Shown here: in pieces, positions 22,702 through 30,817 of the stretch
Layout of the letters: every line of letters begins with the position of its first letter
Position numbering within the stretch: position 1 is the stretch's first letter
Assembly: GCA_018896025.1 (NCBI GenBank)
Contig: JAHIND010000011.1
Span: forward strand, 124,001-188,000
Source: Pseudomonadota bacterium
Lineage (GTDB): Bacteria > Desulfobacterota > Desulfarculia > Desulfarculales > Desulfarculaceae
Length of the DNA stretch: 64,000 nt
Reading direction: 5' to 3'
Program-made: the position numbers and the translations under genes
Notes under the pieces: model-generated
Database searches by the model: none
What the model was told of the DNA's origin: nothing
Seen by the model: only the letters and a program-made list of their open reading frames with translations

Positions 22702-24707
22702 GCGCTTGCTTGGGCCTCCCCGTCCTTGGCGGCCAGGCCCAGGGCACGAGCCGCCAGTTCGCTAAGGTCGATGATGGCGAACTTATCCTCGAACCCGCCG
22801 GTCTTGCGGGCGTCTTCCAGCATGATCAAACACAGGGGGCAGGCGGTGACCACCAGTTCGGCCCCGGTGGCGGCGGCCTGCTCCAGACGGCGCACCGCCA
22901 GGTTGGCCTGGCCGGGTATCTCGTGCCACATGCGCCCTCCCCCGCCGCCGCAGCACAGGGAGTTCAGGCCGTGGTCGGCCATCTCCACCAGCTCCAGGCC
23001 GGGCATGGCCCGCAGCAGCCCACGGGGCTCGTCCACCAAGCGGTTGTGCCGGGCCAGGAAGCAGGGGTCGTGATAGGTGACCTTCAGCGGCAGGGGGTGG
23101 TCGAAAAACATTCGCCCCTGCTGCCACAGGCGGTGCAGCATCTGGCTGTAGTGCAGCACCTGCAGGGGCAGGCCCTCTTCCGAGAAGAGCGGGTGCACCT
23201 TCTTGATGGTATCGAAGCAGTGGGGCGAGGTGCAGATGATGCGGGTGAGGTCACGCTTGTTGAGCAGGGCCTGGGTGGTTTCGATCTGCTCCTCCATGAG
23301 CCCCTGCTCGCCCAGGCGGCGGGCGATGTCCCCGCAGCAGGGCTCCTTCTTGCCCAGGGTGCCGAAGGACACCCCGCAGTGGGTGAACACGTCGCTAAGG
23401 GCGCGGGCCATGCCCTGGGCCCTGGTGTCGATGGAGGTGGTGCAGCCCACGAAGTAGAGCCAGTCCACCTCCGGGCCGGATTTGCTCAGGTCCGGGATGT
23501 CGCGCCCCTGGGCCCAGCCCGCCTTGGCCCCCTTCTTGGCCACCCAGGGGTTGCCGTAGCGGTGGAGTTTTTCCAGGGTGTCCATGAGCTGGGGCGGCAC
23601 GGCCGAGCCTTGCTCCACCAAACCGGCCCGCAGCTTGCGGATCATCTCGATGGGCGCGGCCTGCACCGGGCACACCTCCAGGCAGGCCCGGCAGGTGGTG
23701 CAGTACCAGGCGACATCCCAGTCGGCGGCCCGGTCGCGCTCCAGCAGGGCCTGGCGGCGGTCCCGCAGCCAGGGCAAACGGTACAGGGGGCTGTATTTCA
23801 GGCGGGCCTGGCGGCGGGCCCGGCGCAGCAGGTCCCGCGGCGAGAAGGGCTCGCCCGCCTGGGCCACGGGGCACACCTCCACGCAGCGGCCGCAGCGGGT
23901 GCAGGCGTCCAGGTGCAAAAGGTGCCGCAGTCCCAGGGCCGCCAACTCGCCTTCCTCGGCCGCCACGGCCAGTACGGCGAGAGGCTGACCTTGCAGATAG
24001 AGGCTGGCCGGCGCGGCGAAGGCGTGGGCCAGCTTGGACCAGGGCAGCCAGGCGATGAAGCCCAGACTGATGATCGCGTGGGCCCACCACAGCCAGGGGA
24101 AAAGATCGCGGGCGGCTTGGGCGCTGGGGAAAAAGCCGGAGAGGCCGTAGCCCAAGAAGGACCAGGCCTCCCAAGGCGGGCGGGTGGCGGCCAGGCGGGC
24201 CGCCTCCACCATGAAGCCGCCGCAGGCCACAGCCAGCAGCCACAGGGGCAGCAGGGTGTCGTCGGGCCGCCGCTCCAAACGGGGCACCGGCAAGAGCCAG
24301 CGCCGCGCCACGGCCAAGACCAGGCCCAGCACCAGTAGCAGGCCGCAGACCTCCAGCCCGGCCGAAAACCAAAGATAGACCTTCCCTTGCAGGAAGGAGA
24401 CCAGGTAGTGGTCCACGGCCACAGCGCAGGTGCCGATGAACAGGCCCAGGAAACCCCACAGCAGCATGAGGTGCATGAGCCCGGCGGAGGCCCCGCCCCG
24501 CCAGATGCGCCGCCCCAGGAAGACGTCGGCCAGGATGGCCCCCAGGGGATGCTTGTGGCTGGCCACCGGAGCGGCGCGGCGGCCCTGGGCCCACAGTGAT
24601 ATTTTTTCCCACAGCCCCAGGGCCAGGGCGGCCAGGGCCAGGGCGGCCAAGAGGTAGAAGAGCCAAGCCCACTCCACTCCCCAGAAAGGCGTGCGTAGGG
24701 GGTTCAT
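22698..24707 (-). CDS. Membrane FeS oxidoreductase, probable ETF:quinone reductase
   Basis: The 669-residue protein combines three modules. The N-terminal six-helix part is like the heme b subunit NarI/DsrM. Two ferredoxin-type 4Fe-4S clusters follow (CTRCGRCVEVCP about residue 265; CTTCRACLEVCP about 340). The C-terminal part has two CCG domains of the HdrD/GlpC type (EPCCGDIARRLGEQG and SLCCGGGGGRMW). This architecture is known from membrane proteins that accept electrons from EtfAB and reduce menaquinone in anaerobes. Placement directly upstream of etfBA supports that role. I used ATG 24707; the frame to 24809 lies inside tetR. Confidence 0.88.
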   Translation of the reverse strand: MNPLRTPFWGVEWAWLFYLLAALALAALALGLWEKISLWAQGRRAAPVASHKHPLGAILADVFLGRRIWRGGASAGLMHLMLLWGFLGLFIGTCAVAVDHYLVSFLQGKVYLWFSAGLEVCGLLLVLGLVLAVARRWLLPVPRLERRPDDTLLPLWLLAVACGGFMVEAARLAATRPPWEAWSFLGYGLSGFFPSAQAARDLFPWLWWAHAIISLGFIAWLPWSKLAHAFAAPASLYLQGQPLAVLAVAAEEGELAALGLRHLLHLDACTRCGRCVEVCPVAQAGEPFSPRDLLRRARRQARLKYSPLYRLPWLRDRRQALLERDRAADWDVAWYCTTCRACLEVCPVQAAPIEMIRKLRAGLVEQGSAVPPQLMDTLEKLHRYGNPWVAKKGAKAGWAQGRDIPDLSKSGPEVDWLYFVGCTTSIDTRAQGMARALSDVFTHCGVSFGTLGKKEPCCGDIARRLGEQGLMEEQIETTQALLNKRDLTRIICTSPHCFDTIKKVHPLFSEEGLPLQVLHYSQMLHRLWQQGRMFFDHPLPLKVTYHDPCFLARHNRLVDEPRGLLRAMPGLELVEMADHGLNSLCCGGGGGRMWHEIPGQANLAVRRLEQAAATGAELVVTACPLCLIMLEDARKTGGFEDKFAIIDLSELAARALGLAAKDGEAQASA

Positions 24708-24709
24708 GG

Positions 24710-25309
24710 CTAGGCCCCCTCTCGGGGCCGCAGGACCCCGCGCCCGAAGATCTCCCAAAACATCTCGGAGAGCTCTTCCGGGCTCACCTTGCCTTTGGGG
24801 CGGTACCACTTGAAGGTGTAGTGCACCATTCCGAAAAAGGCGAAGGCGGCCACGGTGGGGGGCACCTGTTTGAGGCGCCCCTGGCCGCGCAGTTGCTCGA
24901 AGATGTCGGTGAGCGCGGCCAGGTAGCGGCGCTCCTTTTTCTCCAGGACCTTGCGGAAGCGAGGCTCCAGGTTGTCCACTTCGTTGACCAACAGGGCCAG
25001 GCGGTCCAGGTCGCGGGCGTAAAACCGGGTGTAGTAGCGCATGAAGTCAGCCAGCTTTTCCTCTGGGTCCTGGCCGTCGGAGCACAGCGATTGGATCTCG
25101 GCCAGGGCCTCGGAGATGTAGTCGTCCAGAAGTTGGTAGAGGAGTTCCTGCTTGGAGTCGAAGTAGTGGTACAGCGAGCTTTTGTTGAGCCCCAGGGCCT
25201 CGGCCAGCTCACGCAGGCTGGTGGCGTGGTATCCCTGGGACGCGAACAGGCGGGCGGCGGCGTCGTAGAGTTGTCTTTGGCGTTGGCGGCCTTTGGGTAG
25301 CGATGACAT
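24710..25309 (-). CDS. TetR-family regulator of the acyl-CoA oxidation genes
   Basis: The 199-residue protein has an N-terminal TetR helix-turn-helix (AAARLFASQGYHATSLRELAEALG with NKSSLYHYFDSKQELLYQLL) and an all-helical ligand domain. Relatives such as FadR/PsrA bind acyl-CoA and repress fatty acid oxidation genes. It is the first gene of the unit with the FeS oxidoreductase, etfBA and acd (2 bp gap). A palindrome typical of TetR operators lies just upstream of its own start. Autoregulation and acyl-CoA sensing are inferred. Confidence 0.9.
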   Translation of the reverse strand: MSSLPKGRQRQRQLYDAAARLFASQGYHATSLRELAEALGLNKSSLYHYFDSKQELLYQLLDDYISEALAEIQSLCSDGQDPEEKLADFMRYYTRFYARDLDRLALLVNEVDNLEPRFRKVLEKKERRYLAALTDIFEQLRGQGRLKQVPPTVAAFAFFGMVHYTFKWYRPKGKVSPEELSEMFWEIFGRGVLRPREGA

Positions 25310-25315
25310 AAAATC

Positions 25316-25331
25316 AACCGTCCGGTCGGTT
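25316..25331. promoter_or_regulatory. TetR-type operator
   Basis: AACCGTCCGGTCGGTT is a 16-bp near-perfect palindrome (one symmetric mismatch pair) 7 bp upstream of the tetR start codon. It matches the ACCGACCGGTCGGT pattern common for TetR-family acyl-CoA regulators. Confidence 0.75.
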
Positions 25332-25515
25332 TGTTTTGTGCAGATTACCCGGCCCGGCGGGAGCTGTCAAGCCAAACCAGTTCACGCCAGGCCGGGCCGG
25401 GGATCTAGCCCGCATATTTCATGAAGGCTGGGCGGTCTTGAACAACTAATAAGTGCTTTGGGGGTACATATGGAAAACTCGTTAGCCTAATCCGGCAACT
25501 TTTTGTACATGAACC

Positions 25516-25637
25516 CGGCACAGCCAGCCGACGGCAGACAAGGCGTCCGGCAAGCGAGGGCCGCAGGCGTAGCCAAAGCCTACGTCGAGGCCCGAGCGTA
25601 GCCGGCAACGCCGTATGCCGTCGGCTGGCGCAGCCGG
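25516..25637. repeat. Full copy of the intergenic structured element (copy C)
   Basis: The outer arms GCCAGCCGACGGCA (25523-25536) and TGCCGTCGGCTGGC (25616-25629) form a perfect 14-bp stem. An inner hairpin GGCGTAG/CTACGTC lies at 25566-25586 with one G-T pair. Sequence blocks outside the stems match the copy at 19692. It lies 31 bp beyond the fadD stop codon. Confidence 0.75.
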
Positions 25638-25668
25638 ACGCACAACCCTCATGAAATGTGCGGGCAAA

Positions 25669-27306
25669 TTAACCGGCGCGGCGAGAGGCTTCCTCGCCGC
25701 GCACCTCGCGCCTGAGCAGCTTGCCCACCTTGGACTTGGGCAACATGTCGCGGAACTCGATGTACTGGGGAACTTTGTAGGCCGCAAGGCGCTGGCGGCA
25801 GAAGGCTATGAGGTCGTAGCCGGTGATGCCCTTGATGTCCTTCTTGAGCACCACGTAGGCCTTTACCCGCTCGCCCACCTTTTCGTCGGGGATGCCCACC
25901 ACGCACGAGGCCACCACCGCCTGGTGGTCTTGCAGCACGCACTCGATCTCCGAGGCGCTGACCCGGTAGCCCTTGTGCTTGATGGTGTCCACGGTGCGGT
26001 CCACGAAGTATAGGTAGCCTTCCTCGTCCTGGCGAACCACGTCGGCCGTGCGGTAGAAGAGCTTGCCGTCCAACTCCACGAAGGCCTCTTGGGTCTCCTT
26101 GGGCTTGTTCCAGTAGGAGCTGACCATGGGGTCCGAGTGCACCAAAAGCTCGCCGGGCTCGCCGGGCTCCACCGGAGTGAGAAAGGCGGGGTCAATGATG
26201 CGCACGTCCTTGGAGGGCAAAATCAGGCCCATGGAGCCGGGCGGGTTCGGGCGATCCGCCGGGCTCATGCACACCCCGCCCACCGTTTCGCTGGCCCCGT
26301 AGCCGATATAGATGGGCCAGCCGAAGCGCTCCAGCCAGCGGGTGGCCACGTCCTGGGGCAGCACGTCGCCACCGCAGAAGCAGTACTTCAGCGAGCTGAG
26401 GTCGTACTGGTCCAGGCGGTCGTGCTCCAGAATCATGCGGTACAGGGCAGGCACCCCGATGAAGGTGGTGGCCTGGTGGGTGGTCACCGCGTGCATCATG
26501 GCGTCCAGGTTCACCTTGGGCTGCAGGATGATGGTGCCGCCATGCACCAGCACCGTGCCCAGGGCGGTGGTTTGCCCCAGGATGTGGAACAGGGGCGCCG
26601 AGCCCAGGACCATGTTGTCTTGCACCTCGAACAACGCCGCGCTGGTGGATATCTGCTCGTCGGCGCACTCCAGCAGCAGGCGGTGGCTGATGGGCACGCC
26701 CTTGGGGTGGCGGGTGGTGCCGCCGGTGTAGATGATCTCCGCCGTGGAGTCCGGGTCGGCGTCGGCCACCGGGGGCTTGCCGGATTCCTTTATGAGGTCG
26801 GTGAGCATCACCGTGCCCTCGCCGGCCCGCCCCACCCGGCCATTGGGCACCTTGTCGAAGGCCCAGCCGAAGAAGCGCTTGTAGCCGGGCAGGACGTCGG
26901 TCATGCTGGTGACCACCACCGTCTTGAAAGGGTGCTCCTTGCGCACCTTTTTCACGTAGCCGTAGTTGCGGTCGGTGCACACGATAGCCTCGGCCTGGGT
27001 GTCCCCGGCGATGTAGGCCACGTCGAAGGGGGTGTAGATGGGGGTGATGGGCACGGCCACCGCCCCGGCCTTTTGGATGCCCAGCCAGGCGATGAGCCAT
27101 TGCACGCCGTTGGGCAGATAGAGCATGACCCGCGAGCCGGGCTCTACCCCGTTGCGAAGCAGCCCGGCGGCGAAACGCTCGGCCATCTCCTTGAGGCGGG
27201 CGTAGGTGAAGGCGGTGCCCAGGTACCAGGCGGCGGGCTTGCCCGGGTTCAGGGCCGCCACCCGGTCGAAGGTTTGGGGGATGTTGGTCAGCTCCACCGG
27301 CTGCAT
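25669..27306 (-). CDS. Acyl-CoA synthetase (AMP-forming), FadD-like
   Basis: The 545-residue adenylating enzyme has the P-loop motif IIYTGGTTRHPKGVPISH, the A5 motif YIGYGASETVGG, the A7/A8 region LFYRTADVVRQDEEGYLYFVDR with DTIKHKGYRVSASEIE, and the catalytic lysine region LPKSKVGKLLRRE. It activates a carboxylic acid to its CoA thioester using ATP. It lies 13 bp downstream of livF in the same direction. The Liv importer and ligase therefore probably act on the same organic acid. The arginine after TGGTT, in place of the common glycine or serine, is minor. Substrate length is unknown. Confidence 0.93.
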   Translation of the reverse strand: MQPVELTNIPQTFDRVAALNPGKPAAWYLGTAFTYARLKEMAERFAAGLLRNGVEPGSRVMLYLPNGVQWLIAWLGIQKAGAVAVPITPIYTPFDVAYIAGDTQAEAIVCTDRNYGYVKKVRKEHPFKTVVVTSMTDVLPGYKRFFGWAFDKVPNGRVGRAGEGTVMLTDLIKESGKPPVADADPDSTAEIIYTGGTTRHPKGVPISHRLLLECADEQISTSAALFEVQDNMVLGSAPLFHILGQTTALGTVLVHGGTIILQPKVNLDAMMHAVTTHQATTFIGVPALYRMILEHDRLDQYDLSSLKYCFCGGDVLPQDVATRWLERFGWPIYIGYGASETVGGVCMSPADRPNPPGSMGLILPSKDVRIIDPAFLTPVEPGEPGELLVHSDPMVSSYWNKPKETQEAFVELDGKLFYRTADVVRQDEEGYLYFVDRTVDTIKHKGYRVSASEIECVLQDHQAVVASCVVGIPDEKVGERVKAYVVLKKDIKGITGYDLIAFCRQRLAAYKVPQYIEFRDMLPKSKVGKLLRREVRGEEASRRAG

Positions 27307-27319
27307 AAGGCTCTCCCTG

Positions 27320-28066
27320 TTAGACGCCGAAGTAGGCGCTTTTTATCTCGGGGTTGTCCATCAACTCGGGCCCAGGCCCGGTGAGGGTGAGCATCCCGTT
27401 CTCGATGACGTAGGTGAAGTCAAGCCAGGGCAGCAGAGGCCGGGCGAACTGCTCGGCGATGACCAGGGTGACCCCGGTGTGCCGCCGCACGTCCTTGATG
27501 GCCTTCACCACCTGGTTCTGCATGGCCGGGCTGAGCCCCAAGAGCGGCTCGTCCAAAAGCAGCAGTTTGGGGCCGACCATCAGGGCCATGCCGATGGCCA
27601 GCATCTGCTGCTCGCCGCCGGAAAGGAAGCCCGCCTTGCGGCTGCGGTGGCGGTCCAGGTTGGGGAACAGCTCGAAGCTGAGCTCGATCCCCCGGCGCAC
27701 CTCGGCCCAGGAGCGCAGGTAGCCCGCGATCTTCAAGTTCTCCACCACCGTGGAGTCCGGGAAGATGGGGTGGCGCTCCCGGCAGAGCACGATGCCCGCC
27801 CTGGCCCGGCGAAAGGCCGGGAGGTCGCTGATGTCCTCGCCCATGAACGACACCTGGCCCATCACGGTGATGCGCTCGCCGCCCCGGCGTTTCTCCTTGA
27901 TGAGCATGTCCCAGATGAGGCCGCTCAGGGTGTTCATGAGGGTGGTCTTGCCCGCGCTGTTGGAGCCGATGACCCCCACTATCTGGCCTTCGCGCACCTC
28001 CATGGACAGGTCGTTGACCGCGATGGCGTTTTCGTAGAAGACGATTAGGTCCTTGACCGTAAGCAC
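27320..28066 (-). CDS. livF: Branched-chain/organic acid ABC importer ATPase (first Liv system)
   Basis: The 248-residue ATPase has Walker A GSNSAGKTT, signature FLSGGEQQMLAIG and Walker B KLLLLDEPLLGLS. It is the LivF-type subunit. The start is a GTG at 28066, only 2 bp after the livG stop and preceded by GGAGGAG. An insert of about 12 residues (KEKRRGGERI) after the Walker A helix is unusual for LivF. It works with LivG on the LivHM permease. Confidence 0.92.
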   Translation of the reverse strand: MLTVKDLIVFYENAIAVNDLSMEVREGQIVGVIGSNSAGKTTLMNTLSGLIWDMLIKEKRRGGERITVMGQVSFMGEDISDLPAFRRARAGIVLCRERHPIFPDSTVVENLKIAGYLRSWAEVRRGIELSFELFPNLDRHRSRKAGFLSGGEQQMLAIGMALMVGPKLLLLDEPLLGLSPAMQNQVVKAIKDVRRHTGVTLVIAEQFARPLLPWLDFTYVIENGMLTLTGPGPELMDNPEIKSAYFGV

Positions 28067-28068
28067 GT

Positions 28069-28827
28069 TTACTCCTCCGCCTCGCTGCCCAGATAGGCGC
28101 CTTTGACCTGGGGGTCTTCCATCACCTGGGCGGGCTCGCCCTCGGCGATCTTCTGGCCGAAATTGAGCACCAGCACCCGGTCGGCGATGCGGAACAGCTC
28201 CTTGAGCCGGTGCTCGATCATCACCAGGGTCTTGCCCTGGTGCACCAGCTTTTCGATCACCGGCACCAGGGAGGCCACCTCGGCCAAGGACAGGCCCGAA
28301 AACAGCTCGTCCAGCACGATCACCTCGGGTTGCAGGGCCATGCATTTGGCCAGCTCCAACCGCTTGAGGTAGCCGTGGGGCAGGCTGGCCGCCTGGTGGG
28401 AGATGACCCAGGAGTCGCGCTCGAAGCCCACCTCCTCCAACAGGTCTTTGGCCACCGCGTCGCGGTCGCCGTAGCGGCCGCCGGCCAGACGGCGCACCCG
28501 GGGCGAGAGCAGGGCCACGTTGAGGTTCTTGAAGGCGGGCAGTTGATAGAAGGGCTTGACCATCTGGAAAGAGCGGGCGATGCCCCGGTCGGCCACCTTG
28601 TAGGGCGGCAGGCCGGTTATGTCCTGGCCCTCGAAGAAGATCTTGCCCTTGCTGGGTTTTACAAAGCCGGTGAGGAGGTTGGCCAGGGTGGTCTTGCCCG
28701 AGCCGTTGGGGCCGATGACCCCCAGCACCTCGTTGCGCCGCAGGCTGAAGCTGACCCCGTCCACCGCCTTGACCCCGCCGAAGTAGCGCGAGAGGTTCTC
28801 GGCCTGCAAAATAACTTCGTTGTTCAT
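28069..28827 (-). CDS. livG: Branched-chain/organic acid ABC importer ATPase (first Liv system)
   Basis: The 252-residue LivG-type ATPase has Walker A GPNGSGKTTLANLL and an atypical signature, LPHGYLKRLELAKCM, where LSGG/LSHG is usual. Walker B is VIVLDELFSGLS, with DEL in place of DEP. The family normally tolerates HG in the signature, but the leucine-proline start is a local peculiarity. It overlaps livM by 4 bp. Confidence 0.92.
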   Translation of the reverse strand: MNNEVILQAENLSRYFGGVKAVDGVSFSLRRNEVLGVIGPNGSGKTTLANLLTGFVKPSKGKIFFEGQDITGLPPYKVADRGIARSFQMVKPFYQLPAFKNLNVALLSPRVRRLAGGRYGDRDAVAKDLLEEVGFERDSWVISHQAASLPHGYLKRLELAKCMALQPEVIVLDELFSGLSLAEVASLVPVIEKLVHQGKTLVMIEHRLKELFRIADRVLVLNFGQKIAEGEPAQVMEDPQVKGAYLGSEAEE

Positions 28828-29828
28828 CGCTCCACCCCCACCCAGCGCTCAAACTGGTTGTACTTGCGCGACAGGTAGTGGAAAATTCCCTCGGGGAGTC
28901 CCACCGTGAACACCACCAGTATCACCGCATAGATCACCACCCGGAGCCCGCCCAGGCCCCTGAGGAGCTCGGACAGGGGCACCAGGATGAAGCTACCCAG
29001 CATGGGACCGGCCAAGGTGCCCATGCCGCCGACGGCCACCGAGGCGATGGGGATCATGGAATAGTCCAGGGCGAACACCGGCATGCCCACGAACTGGTAG
29101 GCGTGGGTCATGAAGGCCCCGGCAAAGGCTCCCACCGAGGAAGACATGAACAGTGCCTGGGCCTTGTAATGGTAGATGTTCATGCCCGCGCTCATCACCG
29201 CCCGGTCGTTGTCGTTGATGCCCTTTAAGAGCAGGCCGTAGTCGCTGCCCATCATGCGCCTAAAGCCGAACAGGGCCACGAACACCATCACCGCGGCCAG
29301 CCAGAACTCCAGGTGCGGGTTGCCCAGGGTGGACAGGCCGCTGATGCCCTCGGTGCCCCCGAATATCTTGGTGGCCTCGATGACCCGCTCGATCATCATG
29401 GGCAGGATCAGGGTGACCATGGCGAAATAGATGCCCCTGAGGCGCAGCACCGGCAACAGGGCCACGGTGCACAGCACCCCTCCGCCGATGGTGGCGATGG
29501 GGATGGTGAGCCCCGGCGGCAGGCCCAGGTAGTGGTTCAGGGTGCCCGCGATGTAGGCCCCCACCCCGAAGAACAGGGCCTGACCCAAGGAGACCATGCC
29601 CGCCGAATTTAGCAGGTCCCAGCTTATGGCCAGCAGGGCGAACATGCAGGTGGAGATGAGCACCCGCTCCCAGTAGGGCCCGGCCACCAGCCCCAGCACG
29701 AACAGGGCCACCACCGGCACCACCCGGGGGGCGGCCAGGTAGAGCATCTCGCGCCAGGAGGTGAGGACGAACACGTCGTCGCTACGGACCTTGATTCCCC
29801 GGTCTATGCGCTCTTTGCGTTGTGCCAT
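28824..29828 (-). CDS. livM: Branched-chain/organic acid ABC importer permease (first Liv system)
   Basis: The 334-residue membrane protein has about eight to ten helices and the LivM hallmarks WDLLNSAGMVSLGQALFFGVGAY and LRLRGIYFAMVTL, followed by GTEGISGL and the coupling-loop phrase VGGMGTLAGPMLG near the C terminus. It forms the channel with LivH. Its start overlaps the livH stop by one base. An N-terminal cytoplasmic extension of about 30 residues (basic, KERIDRGIKVRSDDV) precedes the first helix. Confidence 0.93.
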   Translation of the reverse strand: MAQRKERIDRGIKVRSDDVFVLTSWREMLYLAAPRVVPVVALFVLGLVAGPYWERVLISTCMFALLAISWDLLNSAGMVSLGQALFFGVGAYIAGTLNHYLGLPPGLTIPIATIGGGVLCTVALLPVLRLRGIYFAMVTLILPMMIERVIEATKIFGGTEGISGLSTLGNPHLEFWLAAVMVFVALFGFRRMMGSDYGLLLKGINDNDRAVMSAGMNIYHYKAQALFMSSSVGAFAGAFMTHAYQFVGMPVFALDYSMIPIASVAVGGMGTLAGPMLGSFILVPLSELLRGLGGLRVVIYAVILVVFTVGLPEGIFHYLSRKYNQFERWVGVER

Positions 29829-30700
29829 CAGATGCGCTCCTCAAGCTGCTTCTGGTGCCCGAAGAGCCCCGAGGGCTTGAGCACCAAAATGGCCAGGATG
29901 GCCACCAGACTGACGAGCATCATCCAGCTGGTCTCCAGGTAGGTGGCGGTTAGTATCTGGGCGAAGCCGATCAAGAAGCTGGCCACGATGATGCCCACGG
30001 TGCTGCCCAGGCCGCCCACGATGCACACCGCCAGGGCGTTGACCAGCACGTTGTAGCCTTCGTTGACCGCGATGGTGCCCAGCGGCAGGATGACCAGGGC
30101 GGCCAGGGCCCCGTAGCCCGCGCCAAAGGCCACCGACAATGCGGCCACCTTGTCGCCGTTGATGCCCAGGGTAAGGGCGGTGCGCTCGTCCTGGGCGATG
30201 CCCCGGAAGGCCAGGCCGGTCTTGGTGTAGTGGGTGAAGAACCACAGGAAGGCGGCCAGCAAAATTCCGGTGGCCACGATGCACAGGCGCTGGGCGTCCA
30301 CATAGGTGTCGCCGATCATCACCGAGGCGTCGATGATGGGCGGCAGGGTGTACTCGAAGCCGATGAAGCCCAGGTAGCGGAAAAGCTCCAGGATGGCCAG
30401 GCCCACCCCGAAGGTGGCGATGACCTCGCTGACCACCAGGCCGCGCACCCTGAGCAGGATGAACCAGTAGATCAGCGCCGCCACCCCCGCGGTGATGGCC
30501 ACCGCCGCCGGGGCCGCTATCCAGTAAGGCAGGCCCAGGGCGTGGAGCCCCAGCCAGGAGAGATAGCCGGTCATGACGTATAGCGCGCCATAGGCGAAGT
30601 TGGCCACTCCGCTGATGCCGAATGTGACCGAGAAGCCCAGGGCCACCAGCATCAGGATGACGCTGTTGATAAAGCCGTAGATCAGGGTGCCTTCAAGCAT
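29828..30700 (-). CDS. livH: Branched-chain/organic acid ABC importer permease (first Liv system)
   Basis: The 290-residue membrane protein has the LivH motifs FGISGVANFAYGALYVMTGY, GLAFRGIAQDERTALTLGI and VNALAVCIVGGLGSTVGI. It pairs with LivM. It is separated from livJ by 117 bp that hold a large hairpin. Confidence 0.93.
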   Translation of the reverse strand: MLEGTLIYGFINSVILMLVALGFSVTFGISGVANFAYGALYVMTGYLSWLGLHALGLPYWIAAPAAVAITAGVAALIYWFILLRVRGLVVSEVIATFGVGLAILELFRYLGFIGFEYTLPPIIDASVMIGDTYVDAQRLCIVATGILLAAFLWFFTHYTKTGLAFRGIAQDERTALTLGINGDKVAALSVAFGAGYGALAALVILPLGTIAVNEGYNVLVNALAVCIVGGLGSTVGIIVASFLIGFAQILTATYLETSWMMLVSLVAILAILVLKPSGLFGHQKQLEERI

Positions 30701-30761
30701 GGTTCGCCCGTGCCTCGCCGGCGGCGGAGCTTGCCGCCCGCTAGTGGTTAGGGGGAAGGGG

Positions 30762-30798
30762 CCGGGGGGAGCCCTGGGAAGGCAGGGCCTCCCCCCGG
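30762..30798. terminator. Large hairpin between livJ and livH of the first Liv operon
   Basis: The arms 30762-30776 and 30783-30798 pair over 15 bp with a single bulged base around a six-base loop. No U-run follows on the minus strand. The position just after the binding-protein gene suggests transcript stabilisation or partial termination, giving excess binding protein. Confidence 0.7.
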
Positions 30799-30817
30799 TT
30801 ATGCGATCACAGAGTGG

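Larger units (their letters stand above)
25310..25668. other. Intergenic region between fadD and tetR
   Basis: These 359 bp contain the TetR-type palindrome (25316-25331), an AT-richer stretch that should hold the tetR promoter, and one full intergenic structured element (25516-25637) downstream of the acyl-CoA ligase gene. No coding region is supported. Confidence 0.6.
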
